A stretch of 64,000 nucleotides of DNA from Alphaproteobacteria bacterium (GTDB taxonomy: Bacteria > Pseudomonadota > Alphaproteobacteria > RF32 > CAG-239), in the NCBI GenBank assembly GCA_015062235.1, contig SUUZ01000001.1:248001-312000 (forward strand), written 5' to 3'. Every line of letters begins with the position of its first letter. The stretch's first letter is position 1. Under the pieces are notes generated by a model. It did not search any database. It had not been told where the DNA came from and was given only the letters and a program-made list of their open reading frames with translations. Below, one piece after another: positions 45,257-53,044 of the stretch. The position numbers were made by a program, and so were the translations under genes.

Positions 45257-46120
45257 ATGACTTCTAAATGTTGGCAAATAAGCTTTTTTCCCAAAAATGA
45301 GCCTTCTCCAGAATTTATAGACTTTCTAGAAAGTTTTTTTGAAGTTACAGCTCAAAATTATTCTGATGATGGCAATGATGAATACATCGGTTATCAAAGC
45401 ACATTTTTTGATGAACAACAAATGCTAATTATTGCCACCAACAAAGGAATTTCTTTACCTCCATACCAAATAAGTGAACTAAAAAGTGAAAATTGGTTAA
45501 AAGATTATGTAATAGAATTTCCCTCTTTTGAAATTGCTGATTTTTGCATTTATGGTATACATGAAAAACAACAGCCTACCACCAAAAAAATTACCTTACA
45601 AATATATGCAGCAACAGCTTTTGGATCCAACCATCAAACCACCCAAAGTTGTATTAAAGCTTTATCAGAATTAAAACAAACTGGATTCTCTGCTCAAAAT
45701 ATTTTAGATATCGGAACTGGTTCAGGCATTTTATCGCTATGTTCAGCTAAACTTTGGCCTAATGCACAAATTTTAGCAAGCGATATTGATGAAGAAGCCG
45801 TTGTTGTAACAGATAGTAATGCCCAAACAAATAATTTACATAATCAAATTAACACTATTCAAAGTAATGGTTATCAAAATAATATCATAGCTAAGTCATC
45901 TCCTTACGATTTAATTTTAAGTAATATTCTTGCTAATCCATTAATTACTTTTTCATCTAGCCTCTCTCAAAACCTCATATCTGGAGGATATTGTATTTTA
46001 TCTGGCTTTGTTGATGATCAAGTCGATGATGTCATTTCAGCACACCAAAAACATAATTTAAAACTTATCAAGTTATATTCTCATGATAATTGGCGTACAG
46101 CATTAATGCAAAAGGACTAA
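45257..46120 (+). CDS. prmA: ribosomal protein L11 methyltransferase
   Basis: 287 aa. An N-terminal substrate-recognition region leads to the SAM domain: ATAFGSNHQTTQSCIKAL, ILDIGTGSGILSLCSAK and LILSNILANPLITF (the N-I-L-A active-site motif). It trimethylates lysines and the N-terminus of L11. pepP follows four bases after its stop. Confidence 0.93.
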   Translation: MTSKCWQISFFPKNEPSPEFIDFLESFFEVTAQNYSDDGNDEYIGYQSTFFDEQQMLIIATNKGISLPPYQISELKSENWLKDYVIEFPSFEIADFCIYGIHEKQQPTTKKITLQIYAATAFGSNHQTTQSCIKALSELKQTGFSAQNILDIGTGSGILSLCSAKLWPNAQILASDIDEEAVVVTDSNAQTNNLHNQINTIQSNGYQNNIIAKSSPYDLILSNILANPLITFSSSLSQNLISGGYCILSGFVDDQVDDVISAHQKHNLKLIKLYSHDNWRTALMQKD

Positions 46121-46123
46121 AAA

Positions 46124-47800
46124 ATGATTACAATAGAACAAATTCAGCAACACTTAATCAAACAAAAAGCCGATGCCTATATTATAACTCGCAATAACAT
46201 GTTTTTAGGACAAGATATTTTACCTGAAGAAAATAAAATTTTTGAATTAACCAATTTTGATGGTTCTGCAGGAAATTTAATAATATTTCGTGACAAGGTA
46301 ATACTTTTTGTAGATGGACGTTACGACACCCAAGCCCGTGAACAAACTAATAGTTCTCAAATAGAAGTAATTTGCACTAAAGATTCTATTGGTTCTTGGA
46401 TATATTCCAATATTAAAGAAAGCTGCAAATTTATCTATAACTCTTGGTGCCATAGTATATCTGAAGTAGATTATTGGAAACGTTCATTATCTCATCATGA
46501 ATTCATTGAAGATAAATTTGATACGCTTGGTTCTAGAATATCGTCTAACACTACCGATATATTTGAATTAGATGAACAATTTTCTGGTATTTCCTCAGAA
46601 GAAAAAATATCTTATCTAACTAAGTTTTGTTTAGACAATAAGCTAGATGCATATCTAATTTGTGAGTGTGATAGTGTATCTTGGTTAATGAATCTTCGTT
46701 CCAATTTACTCAATAACACTCCCATTTTAAGAGCTTTTGCTCTTGTAGACACTTCTGGAGAAACAAGCCTATTCATCAACAACTTTTCAGCACTTAACGA
46801 TGAACTAAAAAAATACAATGGTAAAAATATTGGCATAGCCTACAATCGCACTCCCAAGGCCATTCAGTCTATAATGAAAGAAAATCACATTTGGCTACAC
46901 AATATAAATAATCCAATTGTTGAATGGAAAGCTATTAAAAATCAAATTGAGATATCTGGTATTAAATCTGCTCATATACAAGATGGAATAGCTGTTTGTC
47001 AATTTTTATGCTGGCTTGAAAAAAATTACTTAAATAGTAGCGAACTTAATATTGTTACCAAATTATACGATTTTCGCAGGCAAAGACAAAATTTTTACTC
47101 CAATAGCTTTGATACAATTGCAGGATTTGGCAAAAACGGAGCTATCATACACTATCACCCAACAGAACAAACTAATTTACAGCTTAACCAAGATTCTATC
47201 TTGTTATTGGATAGTGGAGCTCAATATTTTGACGGAACAACCGATGTAACCCGTACCATTGCTATTGGTAAACCTTCTCCAGAAATTATATCATCTTATA
47301 CTGAGGTACTAAAAGCACATATTGCTGCAGCTAGCTCTATTTTTCCTTTAAATACTTCTGGTAGTTCAATTGATACAATTTCAAGAGCTACTCTTTGGCA
47401 ATATGGCAAAGACTATGCCCATGGCACAGGACATGGAGTTGGACATTTTTTAAACGTTCACGAAGGACCTCAATCATTATCATCAAAAGGAAGTTTTCCT
47501 CTAAAAAAAGATATGATTGTTTCTATTGAACCAGGGTTTTATAAAGAAGGAGAATATGGCATTAGAATTGAAAATTTAGTTTTAATAACTGAAACAAATA
47601 CTAAATTTATGCCTACTATGCTAAAATTTGAACCATTAACAATGGTTCCTTTCGATAGAAATTTAATTAACAAAAATATGCTTACAAAACACGAAATTGA
47701 TTATATTAACAAATATCATCAACAAGTACTATCTAACTTAGAAAACCTAGTTGATAAAACGACTCTAAAATGGCTAAAAAAAGCATGTAAGCAAATATAA
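46124..47800 (+). CDS. pepP: Xaa-Pro aminopeptidase (M24B)
   Basis: 558 aa, the long three-domain type. Two creatinase-like N-terminal domains (about residues 1-290) lead to the pita-bread catalytic domain. Metal ligands: LLLDSGAQYFDGTTDVTRT (two Asp), HGTGHGVGHFLNVHEGPQ (His), SIEPGFYKEGEYGIRIENL (two Glu). It removes N-terminal residues before proline. Co-transcribed with prmA, a pairing also found in other Alphaproteobacteria. Confidence 0.94.
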   Translation: MITIEQIQQHLIKQKADAYIITRNNMFLGQDILPEENKIFELTNFDGSAGNLIIFRDKVILFVDGRYDTQAREQTNSSQIEVICTKDSIGSWIYSNIKESCKFIYNSWCHSISEVDYWKRSLSHHEFIEDKFDTLGSRISSNTTDIFELDEQFSGISSEEKISYLTKFCLDNKLDAYLICECDSVSWLMNLRSNLLNNTPILRAFALVDTSGETSLFINNFSALNDELKKYNGKNIGIAYNRTPKAIQSIMKENHIWLHNINNPIVEWKAIKNQIEISGIKSAHIQDGIAVCQFLCWLEKNYLNSSELNIVTKLYDFRRQRQNFYSNSFDTIAGFGKNGAIIHYHPTEQTNLQLNQDSILLLDSGAQYFDGTTDVTRTIAIGKPSPEIISSYTEVLKAHIAAASSIFPLNTSGSSIDTISRATLWQYGKDYAHGTGHGVGHFLNVHEGPQSLSSKGSFPLKKDMIVSIEPGFYKEGEYGIRIENLVLITETNTKFMPTMLKFEPLTMVPFDRNLINKNMLTKHEIDYINKYHQQVLSNLENLVDKTTLKWLKKACKQI

Positions 47801-47805
47801 CTACC

Positions 47806-47841
47806 AAAAAAGCTCGAGAATATTCATTCTCGAGCTTTTTT
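47806..47841. terminator. bidirectional intrinsic terminator
   Basis: 16-bp perfect stem AAAAAAGCTCGAGAAT / ATTCTCGAGCTTTTTT with an ATTC loop, between the convergent pepP and ppdK. Confidence 0.93.
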
Positions 47842-47874
47842 CTAATAGCCCAAAATGAGCCTATACTTCATACC

Positions 47875-50574
47875 TTAGGCAGATTTACGGCAGCAACAGC
47901 CACTTTCATTTCCACCAACTGTACGATCAGCACCAAATTTAACTGCAGCTTGAGCAGCAGCCAAACGAGCAACTGGTACACGGTATGGAGAACAAGATAC
48001 ATAATCCAAACCAACTTTATGGAAGAACTCAATTGATTTTGGATCACCACCATGTTCACCACAAACACCCAAGTGAATATTTGCGTTTGTTTCACGACCT
48101 TTACGGCAAGCACGAGCAACCAATTTACCAACACCATCAACATCAATAGAAGCAAATGGATCAGCAACATAAACACCCTTAGCTCTATATTCATCCAAAA
48201 TAGCGCCTGTATCGTCACGGCTCATACCCAAAGTTGTCTGAGTAAGGTCATTTGTACCAAAACCAAAGAATGCAGCAGATTCTGCAATTTCTTCAGCCAT
48301 CAAAGCAGCTCTTGGTAACTCAATCATTGTACCAACGATATAGTTAACAATTGCACCTTTTTCAGCGAATACTTGTTTAGCTGTTGTATCGATAACATCT
48401 TTAACAATATCCAACTCTTTCTTAGAACCTGTTAATGGAACTTCAATTTCAGGAGTTACTTTAACACCTTCAGCTTGGCATTCCAAAGCAGCTTCTAAAA
48501 TAGCACGAGCCTGCATTTCTGCAATCTCAGGATATGTAACAGCCAAACGACAACCACGATGACCCAACATTGGGTTAGCTTCATGTAAAGCAGCTGCACG
48601 TGTCTTAACATGTTCTAATGTTACACCCAATTTATTAGCCAATTCTTGCATCTCAGCTTCTGTGTGAGGCAAAAATTCATGCAATGGTGGATCTAACAAA
48701 CGAACAGTAACAGGTAGACCATCCATAATTTTGAACAAATCTTTGAAGTCTTGCTTCTGGTATGGCAATAATTTAGCCAAAGCCTGACGACGACCATCTT
48801 CATTATCAGACAAAATCATAGCACGCATATCACCGATTCGGTTAGCATCAAAGAACATATGCTCTGTACGAGCCAAACCAATACCTTGAGCACCAAAATC
48901 ACGAGCTGTTTGAGCATCTTTTGGAGTTTCGGCATTAGCACGAACTTTCAATACTCTGATTTCATCAACCCAACTCATCAATTTACCGAAGTTACCTGTA
49001 TTTGTATCAGCCTTAACTGTAGGAATTTCACCTTCAATAATCTGACCTTTAGCACCATCTAATGATACCCAATCACCTTCTTTAATAACGATACCAGACT
49101 TAGTTGTCATAGTTTTGTTAGCATAGTTAATTGTAATATCGCTAGAACCAGAAACGCAAGGAGTACCCATACCACGAGCAACCACAGCAGCGTGAGAAGT
49201 CATACCACCACGAGCAGTAATCACACCTTGAGAAGCATGCATACCACCAATATCTTCTGGAGATGTTTCATTACGAATCAAGATAACTTTTTCGCCTCTG
49301 TTAGCCCAAGCTTCAGCATCTTCTGCATTAAATACTGCACGACCAACAGCAGCACCAGGAGAAGCTGGCAACCCTGTAGCAATAACATTTTTCTTAGCTT
49401 TAGGATCCAACATTGGGTGTAATAATTGGTCTAATTGATCAGCACCAACTCTCATAATAGCTTCTTCTTTAGAAAGCATGCCTTCTTCAACCATTTCAAC
49501 AGCCATCCTTACAGCTGCTGCTGCAGTTCTTTTACCATTACGGCATTGCAACATCCAAAGCTTTCCATGCTCAATGGTAAATTCCATATCTTGCATATCT
49601 TTATAGTGAGCTTCTAATTTATCTCTAACATCAACTAATTCTTTATAGAGGTGAGGCCATTTTTCCTCCAAAGAAGTACCATCACCCTTAGAAGCCATTG
49701 GTTGTGGAGTACGAATACCAGCAACAACGTCTTCACCTTGAGCATTAATCAAATATTCACCATAATAAACATTTTCACCTGTCGCAGGGTCACGAGAGAA
49801 GCAAACACCAGTAGCACAATCATCACCAGCATTACCAAACACCATAGTTTGAACGTTAACCGCTGTACCCCAGTCACCAGGAATATTATTCAATTTACGG
49901 TAAGTAATAGCGCGGTTAGCCATCCAAGAACCAAACACAGCACCAATACCAGCCCACAATTGATCCCATGGATCTTGTGGAACAACTTTACCTAATTTTT
50001 CACCAATAGCTTTATATTGGCTAACCAATTCTTTCAAATCTTCGGCTGTCAAATCTGTATCAGAAACATAACCTTTAGATTTTTTCATATTTTCCAAAGC
50101 TTCTTCATACAAATCAATATCTGCACCTAAAACAACGTCTGAGAACATTTGCAAGAAACGACGATAAGAATCATAAGCAAATCTTTCAGAACCCGAAGCA
50201 TTAGCCAGAGCTTTAACTGTTTCATCATTCAAACCTAAGTTCAAAACTGTATCCATCATACCAGGCATTGAAACTCTTGCACCTGAACGAACTGAAAACA
50301 GCAATGGATTACTTGCATCAGCAAATTTCTTGCCCATAATACCTTCAACATAAGCTACAGCCTGTCTAACTTGATCTTTCAAATCAGCAGGATATGTCTT
50401 ATTGTTGTCATAGTAATATGTACAAACTTCAGTAGTAACTGTAAATCCTGGAGGAACAGGTAAACCAACTGTATTCATTTCAGCTAAGTTGGCACCTTTA
50501 CCACCAAGGAGATTACGCATGCTAGCATCGCCTTCAGCGCTGCCATTTCCAAATGTATAAACCCATTTACTCAT
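47875..50574 (-). CDS. ppdK: pyruvate phosphate dikinase
   Basis: 899 aa. N-terminal ATP-grasp domain (LLGGKGANLAEMNTVGLPVPPGFTVTT), the phosphohistidine domain with catalytic His in ARGGMTSHAAVVARGMGTPCVSG, and the PEP/pyruvate barrel (GIGLARTEHMFF, FFGFGTNDLTQTTLGMSRDD, NIHLGVCGEHGGDP). It interconverts pyruvate+ATP+Pi and PEP+AMP+PPi; in fermentative bacteria it may run glycolytically with PPi. Base use is richer in G+C, as expected for high expression. It ends in an unusual E-S-G-C-C-C-R-K-S-A tail. AAAGGAG lies before the ATG. Confidence 0.97.
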   Translation of the reverse strand: MSKWVYTFGNGSAEGDASMRNLLGGKGANLAEMNTVGLPVPPGFTVTTEVCTYYYDNNKTYPADLKDQVRQAVAYVEGIMGKKFADASNPLLFSVRSGARVSMPGMMDTVLNLGLNDETVKALANASGSERFAYDSYRRFLQMFSDVVLGADIDLYEEALENMKKSKGYVSDTDLTAEDLKELVSQYKAIGEKLGKVVPQDPWDQLWAGIGAVFGSWMANRAITYRKLNNIPGDWGTAVNVQTMVFGNAGDDCATGVCFSRDPATGENVYYGEYLINAQGEDVVAGIRTPQPMASKGDGTSLEEKWPHLYKELVDVRDKLEAHYKDMQDMEFTIEHGKLWMLQCRNGKRTAAAAVRMAVEMVEEGMLSKEEAIMRVGADQLDQLLHPMLDPKAKKNVIATGLPASPGAAVGRAVFNAEDAEAWANRGEKVILIRNETSPEDIGGMHASQGVITARGGMTSHAAVVARGMGTPCVSGSSDITINYANKTMTTKSGIVIKEGDWVSLDGAKGQIIEGEIPTVKADTNTGNFGKLMSWVDEIRVLKVRANAETPKDAQTARDFGAQGIGLARTEHMFFDANRIGDMRAMILSDNEDGRRQALAKLLPYQKQDFKDLFKIMDGLPVTVRLLDPPLHEFLPHTEAEMQELANKLGVTLEHVKTRAAALHEANPMLGHRGCRLAVTYPEIAEMQARAILEAALECQAEGVKVTPEIEVPLTGSKKELDIVKDVIDTTAKQVFAEKGAIVNYIVGTMIELPRAALMAEEIAESAAFFGFGTNDLTQTTLGMSRDDTGAILDEYRAKGVYVADPFASIDVDGVGKLVARACRKGRETNANIHLGVCGEHGGDPKSIEFFHKVGLDYVSCSPYRVPVARLAAAQAAVKFGADRTVGGNESGCCCRKSA

Positions 50575-50626
50575 GGTAAATATAGCTCCTTTCGTAAGCT
50601 TTTGTTAAAACGTATGTCAAGACCAA

Positions 50627-50656
50627 CAAAAAGCCCCGACACAAAATTGTCGGAGC
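50627..50656 (-). terminator. terminator or attenuator in the ppdK leader
   Basis: 9-bp stem GCTCCGACA / TGTCGGGGC (one G-T pair) with ATTTTG loop, then TTTTTG on the minus strand, 53 bases before the ppdK start. The gene upstream already has its own terminator about 95 bases earlier, so this one would act on a short transcript begun between the two. Confidence 0.65.
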
Positions 50657-50747
50657 TAGGTTATATCAACTTTTACGATTCTACAAGAAAAATATGTATA
50701 ATATTATGTTTTTGAACAACTAAATTTCAAAATTCACTACCTCAAAA

Positions 50748-50788
50748 ACAAAAAAAAGTGGCTTGAGTTATAAAAACTAAAACCACTC
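50748..50788 (-). terminator. intrinsic terminator of the ankyrin-like orphan gene
   Basis: Stem AGTGGTTTTAGTT / AACTCAAGCCACT (13 positions, one mismatch, one G-T) with a TTTAT-type loop, then TTTTTTTTG on the minus strand. Confidence 0.8.
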
Positions 50789-50794
50789 TAACCC

Positions 50795-51292
50795 CTATTG
50801 AGATTGTTTTTTTCTGAAAGCAGTTATACTCTCACGAATTACTGCTTTGTTTGTTATTTGCTGCTCTTTTCTAGCAGCTTCAGCGCTCGCTTTGCATTTA
50901 GCATCCTCTGCACGCTTGAGTTCATCGAAATAGCTCTGCGGTCGAGCTCCGTGCTCCTCCAATAAAGAGGCAAGGTCCGGACTAATCCTTCTAGCTATGT
51001 CTAGAGGTCTAACATTAACAATGCTATAAGCATCATCATAGATGTCCCCTATCCTAACCTTTTCTGGAATCGCCAGATTCAAATTTCCCCCTTGCTGAAT
51101 GTAATCAAAAATCACATCCAGATCCAGTTTACTGTAACTGCATACTTCACCAAGCACCATCTTAAATCTAATCGTATCTAGATCCTTCAATGCTTTCTCA
51201 AACTGCTCTGCAGTAACATTCTTTTCCGCAATCGTCTCATTTTCTGCGCTACTGTTCTTCACGCCGAAAAATCTTTCAAAAAACCTTTTCAT
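50795..51292 (-). CDS. orphan protein with shared RFFGVKNSS N-terminal module and ankyrin-like segment
   Basis: 165 aa from the ATG at 51292; the track adds three codons from a GTG. I chose this ATG because it aligns residue for residue with the start of the 52.5-kb protein: MKRFFERFFGVKNSSAEN against MRDFWKRFFGVKNSSTEN, 13 of 18 identical. The middle has an ankyrin-like stretch (PLDIARRISPDLASLLEEHGARP), then a charged Ala/Lys/Glu helix. No Shine-Dalgarno; base use is richer in G+C than its neighbours. Function unknown; the N-terminus may be a targeting or secretion tag. Confidence 0.75.
   Translation of the reverse strand: MKRFFERFFGVKNSSAENETIAEKNVTAEQFEKALKDLDTIRFKMVLGEVCSYSKLDLDVIFDYIQQGGNLNLAIPEKVRIGDIYDDAYSIVNVRPLDIARRISPDLASLLEEHGARPQSYFDELKRAEDAKCKASAEAARKEQQITNKAVIRESITAFRKKQSQ
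51239..51286 (-). repeat. 5' module homologous to 52769-52816
   Basis: About 48 bases within the start of the ankyrin-like gene match 52769-52816 at roughly 85 percent by eye (shared core GCTACTGTTCTTCAC on the plus strand). Similarity stops soon after, so only the N-terminal coding module is shared. Confidence 0.75.
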
Positions 51293-51335
51293 AATTTTCA
51301 CAATAAATATTTAAATAATAAATTTCAAACTTTCA

Positions 51336-52268
51336 CTACAAACTCTTTCCCTTAATCTTTTTAGATAAATTTCTAGCTTTTTTCATTTTTTCTTTGTCAA
51401 TTGTATTTGCAAGTTTTATATAACGAGCTTTAATTTCCAGAGCAAATTTTTTCCAATCAGTATTTTCATCAAAACCTAAGGCATATACATTTTTTCCATT
51501 TTTACGATAAGAGTTGGCAATCTCATCCCAGTTTTCAACACCATTCTTATTGTACAAAATTATCTGCGGTGTATTAGGAAAACACGTCAACATATACCAA
51601 GTATGTGTTCCTGCAATTCCTACTGACATATCAAGCTTGTTATACATATTTAAATATTGGTTATGAGAAACACCTCTAATTCCATAAACATGTCTATCTT
51701 CTTTTTCTCCTGGAACATACATACCAAAATCAATAGCAACATCTTTCACATTCTCAACATCATTAACTTTATGAAAGTGTTGTCCTAAAATATATCGATT
51801 ACCTTCTTCATTCTTAAAAAAATTAAAAGCACTTAATGGAACTGTCTGTTGCTGAGCTGTTATTCCACATTTCCCATCAGAAATAAGCTTTTGAGGAATT
51901 AATAAAATATTTCTAGTGTCACTTTTAATTCCCGCAAATCTTGGTAAATCAGTTTGAATTTGAGGTCTTAATCTAGTTTGTGCAAATCGTTCCCACATAG
52001 TAGCATCAATTCTCTCGTCTAACAATTCCTTACGCCAAGAAATACCCTGCTTTGTAAACTTCTCTCTTTCATCCCATGTTGCAACTTTTATATTAGGAAA
52101 CATAAGAGAAAAACGCTCATATATCTCCATAACCTCTTTTTCAAAATCATCCTCATTATCTTTTTCACTAAAAACTACTGGTTCCTGACTGTAGGTTGCC
52201 GCGAAATTAAGCTCCATAAATGCATGGCCTCCAACTGATGTTACTAAAGCATATTTCTTGTTTTCCAT
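51336..52268 (-). CDS. hypothetical protein, possibly GT-B glycosyltransferase-like
   Basis: 310 aa, no signal peptide. The start VTSVGGHAFMELNFA and the later SVGIAGTHTWYMLTCFPNTPQIILYNK recall the two nucleotide-sugar-binding halves of GT-B transferases such as the heptosyltransferase family. No full family signature is visible, so this is a hint only. GAGG precedes the ATG. The ankyrin-like gene follows 43 bases after its stop, so the two may share a transcript starting near a TATAAT box about 45 bases upstream. Confidence 0.6.
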   Translation of the reverse strand: MENKKYALVTSVGGHAFMELNFAATYSQEPVVFSEKDNEDDFEKEVMEIYERFSLMFPNIKVATWDEREKFTKQGISWRKELLDERIDATMWERFAQTRLRPQIQTDLPRFAGIKSDTRNILLIPQKLISDGKCGITAQQQTVPLSAFNFFKNEEGNRYILGQHFHKVNDVENVKDVAIDFGMYVPGEKEDRHVYGIRGVSHNQYLNMYNKLDMSVGIAGTHTWYMLTCFPNTPQIILYNKNGVENWDEIANSYRKNGKNVYALGFDENTDWKKFALEIKARYIKLANTIDKEKMKKARNLSKKIKGKSL

Positions 52269-52421
52269 AGCAACCTCACAATTTTCACCCTAACCATAAA
52301 ATAATTATATCATATTTACCCCCCCTCCGCGCAATTCCAGGTAATACGTTGAAAATACACAATATTTTATCAAAAAAAACACCATTCTGAACAATCTAAA
52401 AGGTAACATTATACCGCAAAA

Positions 52422-52459
52422 AAATAAAAAAAAAGCCCGAGTCTTATAAAACTCGAGCT
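52422..52459 (-). terminator. intrinsic terminator of the 52.5-kb orphan gene
   Basis: 9-bp stem AGCTCGAGT / ACTCGGGCT with an eight-base loop, then TTTTTTTTT on the minus strand, six bases after the stop. Confidence 0.88.
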
Positions 52460-52465
52460 ATAAAA

Positions 52466-52822
52466 CTACTCATCACACAATCTAGAAAACAAACCTCTAG
52501 TTTCCAAATCGCAACACCATTTGTAAAGAGGAGCACACATATACCACTCATTAGCAACCTTATCGTATCGATAGAAAAAATCATCGTAAGACAACTTACC
52601 ATACTCCTTTTGATAACGTTTTACCAAAACTTTGAGTGTATCATGACGAGCATCACTTAAAGCTTGTGAAATATCAGAGAGTAAAGCATTCTGAGGGGTA
52701 TTAAAAAACTCCTCTTTAGTCTTAACCTTTTCTACAATAGGTTGCTCAACTTTAACCGCCTTCTTCACATTTTCAGTGCTACTGTTCTTCACACCAAAAA
52801 ATCTTTTCCAAAAATCCCTCAT
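52466..52822 (-). CDS. orphan protein with shared RFFGVKNSS N-terminal module
   Basis: 118 aa. The N-terminal 18 residues are the same module as in the 50.8-kb protein. The body differs (LSDISQALSDARHDTLKVLVKRYQKEYGKLSYDDFFYRYDKVANEWYM) and ends with several cysteines (KWCCDLETRGLFSRLCDE). Possibly a helical repeat. No Shine-Dalgarno; its own terminator. Function unknown. Confidence 0.72.
   Translation of the reverse strand: MRDFWKRFFGVKNSSTENVKKAVKVEQPIVEKVKTKEEFFNTPQNALLSDISQALSDARHDTLKVLVKRYQKEYGKLSYDDFFYRYDKVANEWYMCAPLYKWCCDLETRGLFSRLCDE
52769..52816 (-). repeat. 5' module homologous to 51239-51286
   Basis: Second copy of the shared N-terminal coding module; see the copy at 51239. Identical over GCTACTGTTCTTCAC and nearly so over the following AAAAATCTTT. 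Confidence 0.75.
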
Positions 52823-52958
52823 ATTATATATTAATTATAATTCATGTAACCATGCTTATACCATAAAAAAACAAGCTTGTAAATAAATTATTCAAACGAA
52901 AAAATCAGATAAGTCTTCAAAAAGATGAATGGCAAGATTAATAGAAGCAAAAGAAGAC

Positions 52959-53003
52959 GGCTGAAAATTTTAGCGCAGATTTAACCTGTGTTAATTTTCA
53001 GCC
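52959..53003. other. long imperfect hairpin downstream of ettA
   Basis: GGCTGAAAATT / AATTTTCAGCC (11 bp perfect), extended after a two-base bulge by seven more pairs up to an ATTTAAC loop. It has no clean U-tract on either strand. It may be the ettA 3' end or a small repeat element. The rest of the 222-base gap (52823-53044) shows no supported gene. Confidence 0.6.
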
Positions 53004-53044
53004 TTTCGCACTTTTTGTGATTAGTATTCCGTTATACAATCTTT

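Noticed and set aside
47868-48218. 116-aa minus-strand ORF
   Set aside because: Out-of-frame shadow inside ppdK with low-complexity Val/Leu composition.
49192-49995. Serine/threonine-rich plus-strand ORFs opposite ppdK
   Set aside because: Antisense shadows of a well-defined gene; the composition is the complement of ppdK codons.
52926-52985. 19-codon basic ORF starting MNGKINRSKR on the plus strand
   Set aside because: Lies inside the hairpin downstream of ettA, lacks a convincing ribosome-binding site and is too short to separate from chance.
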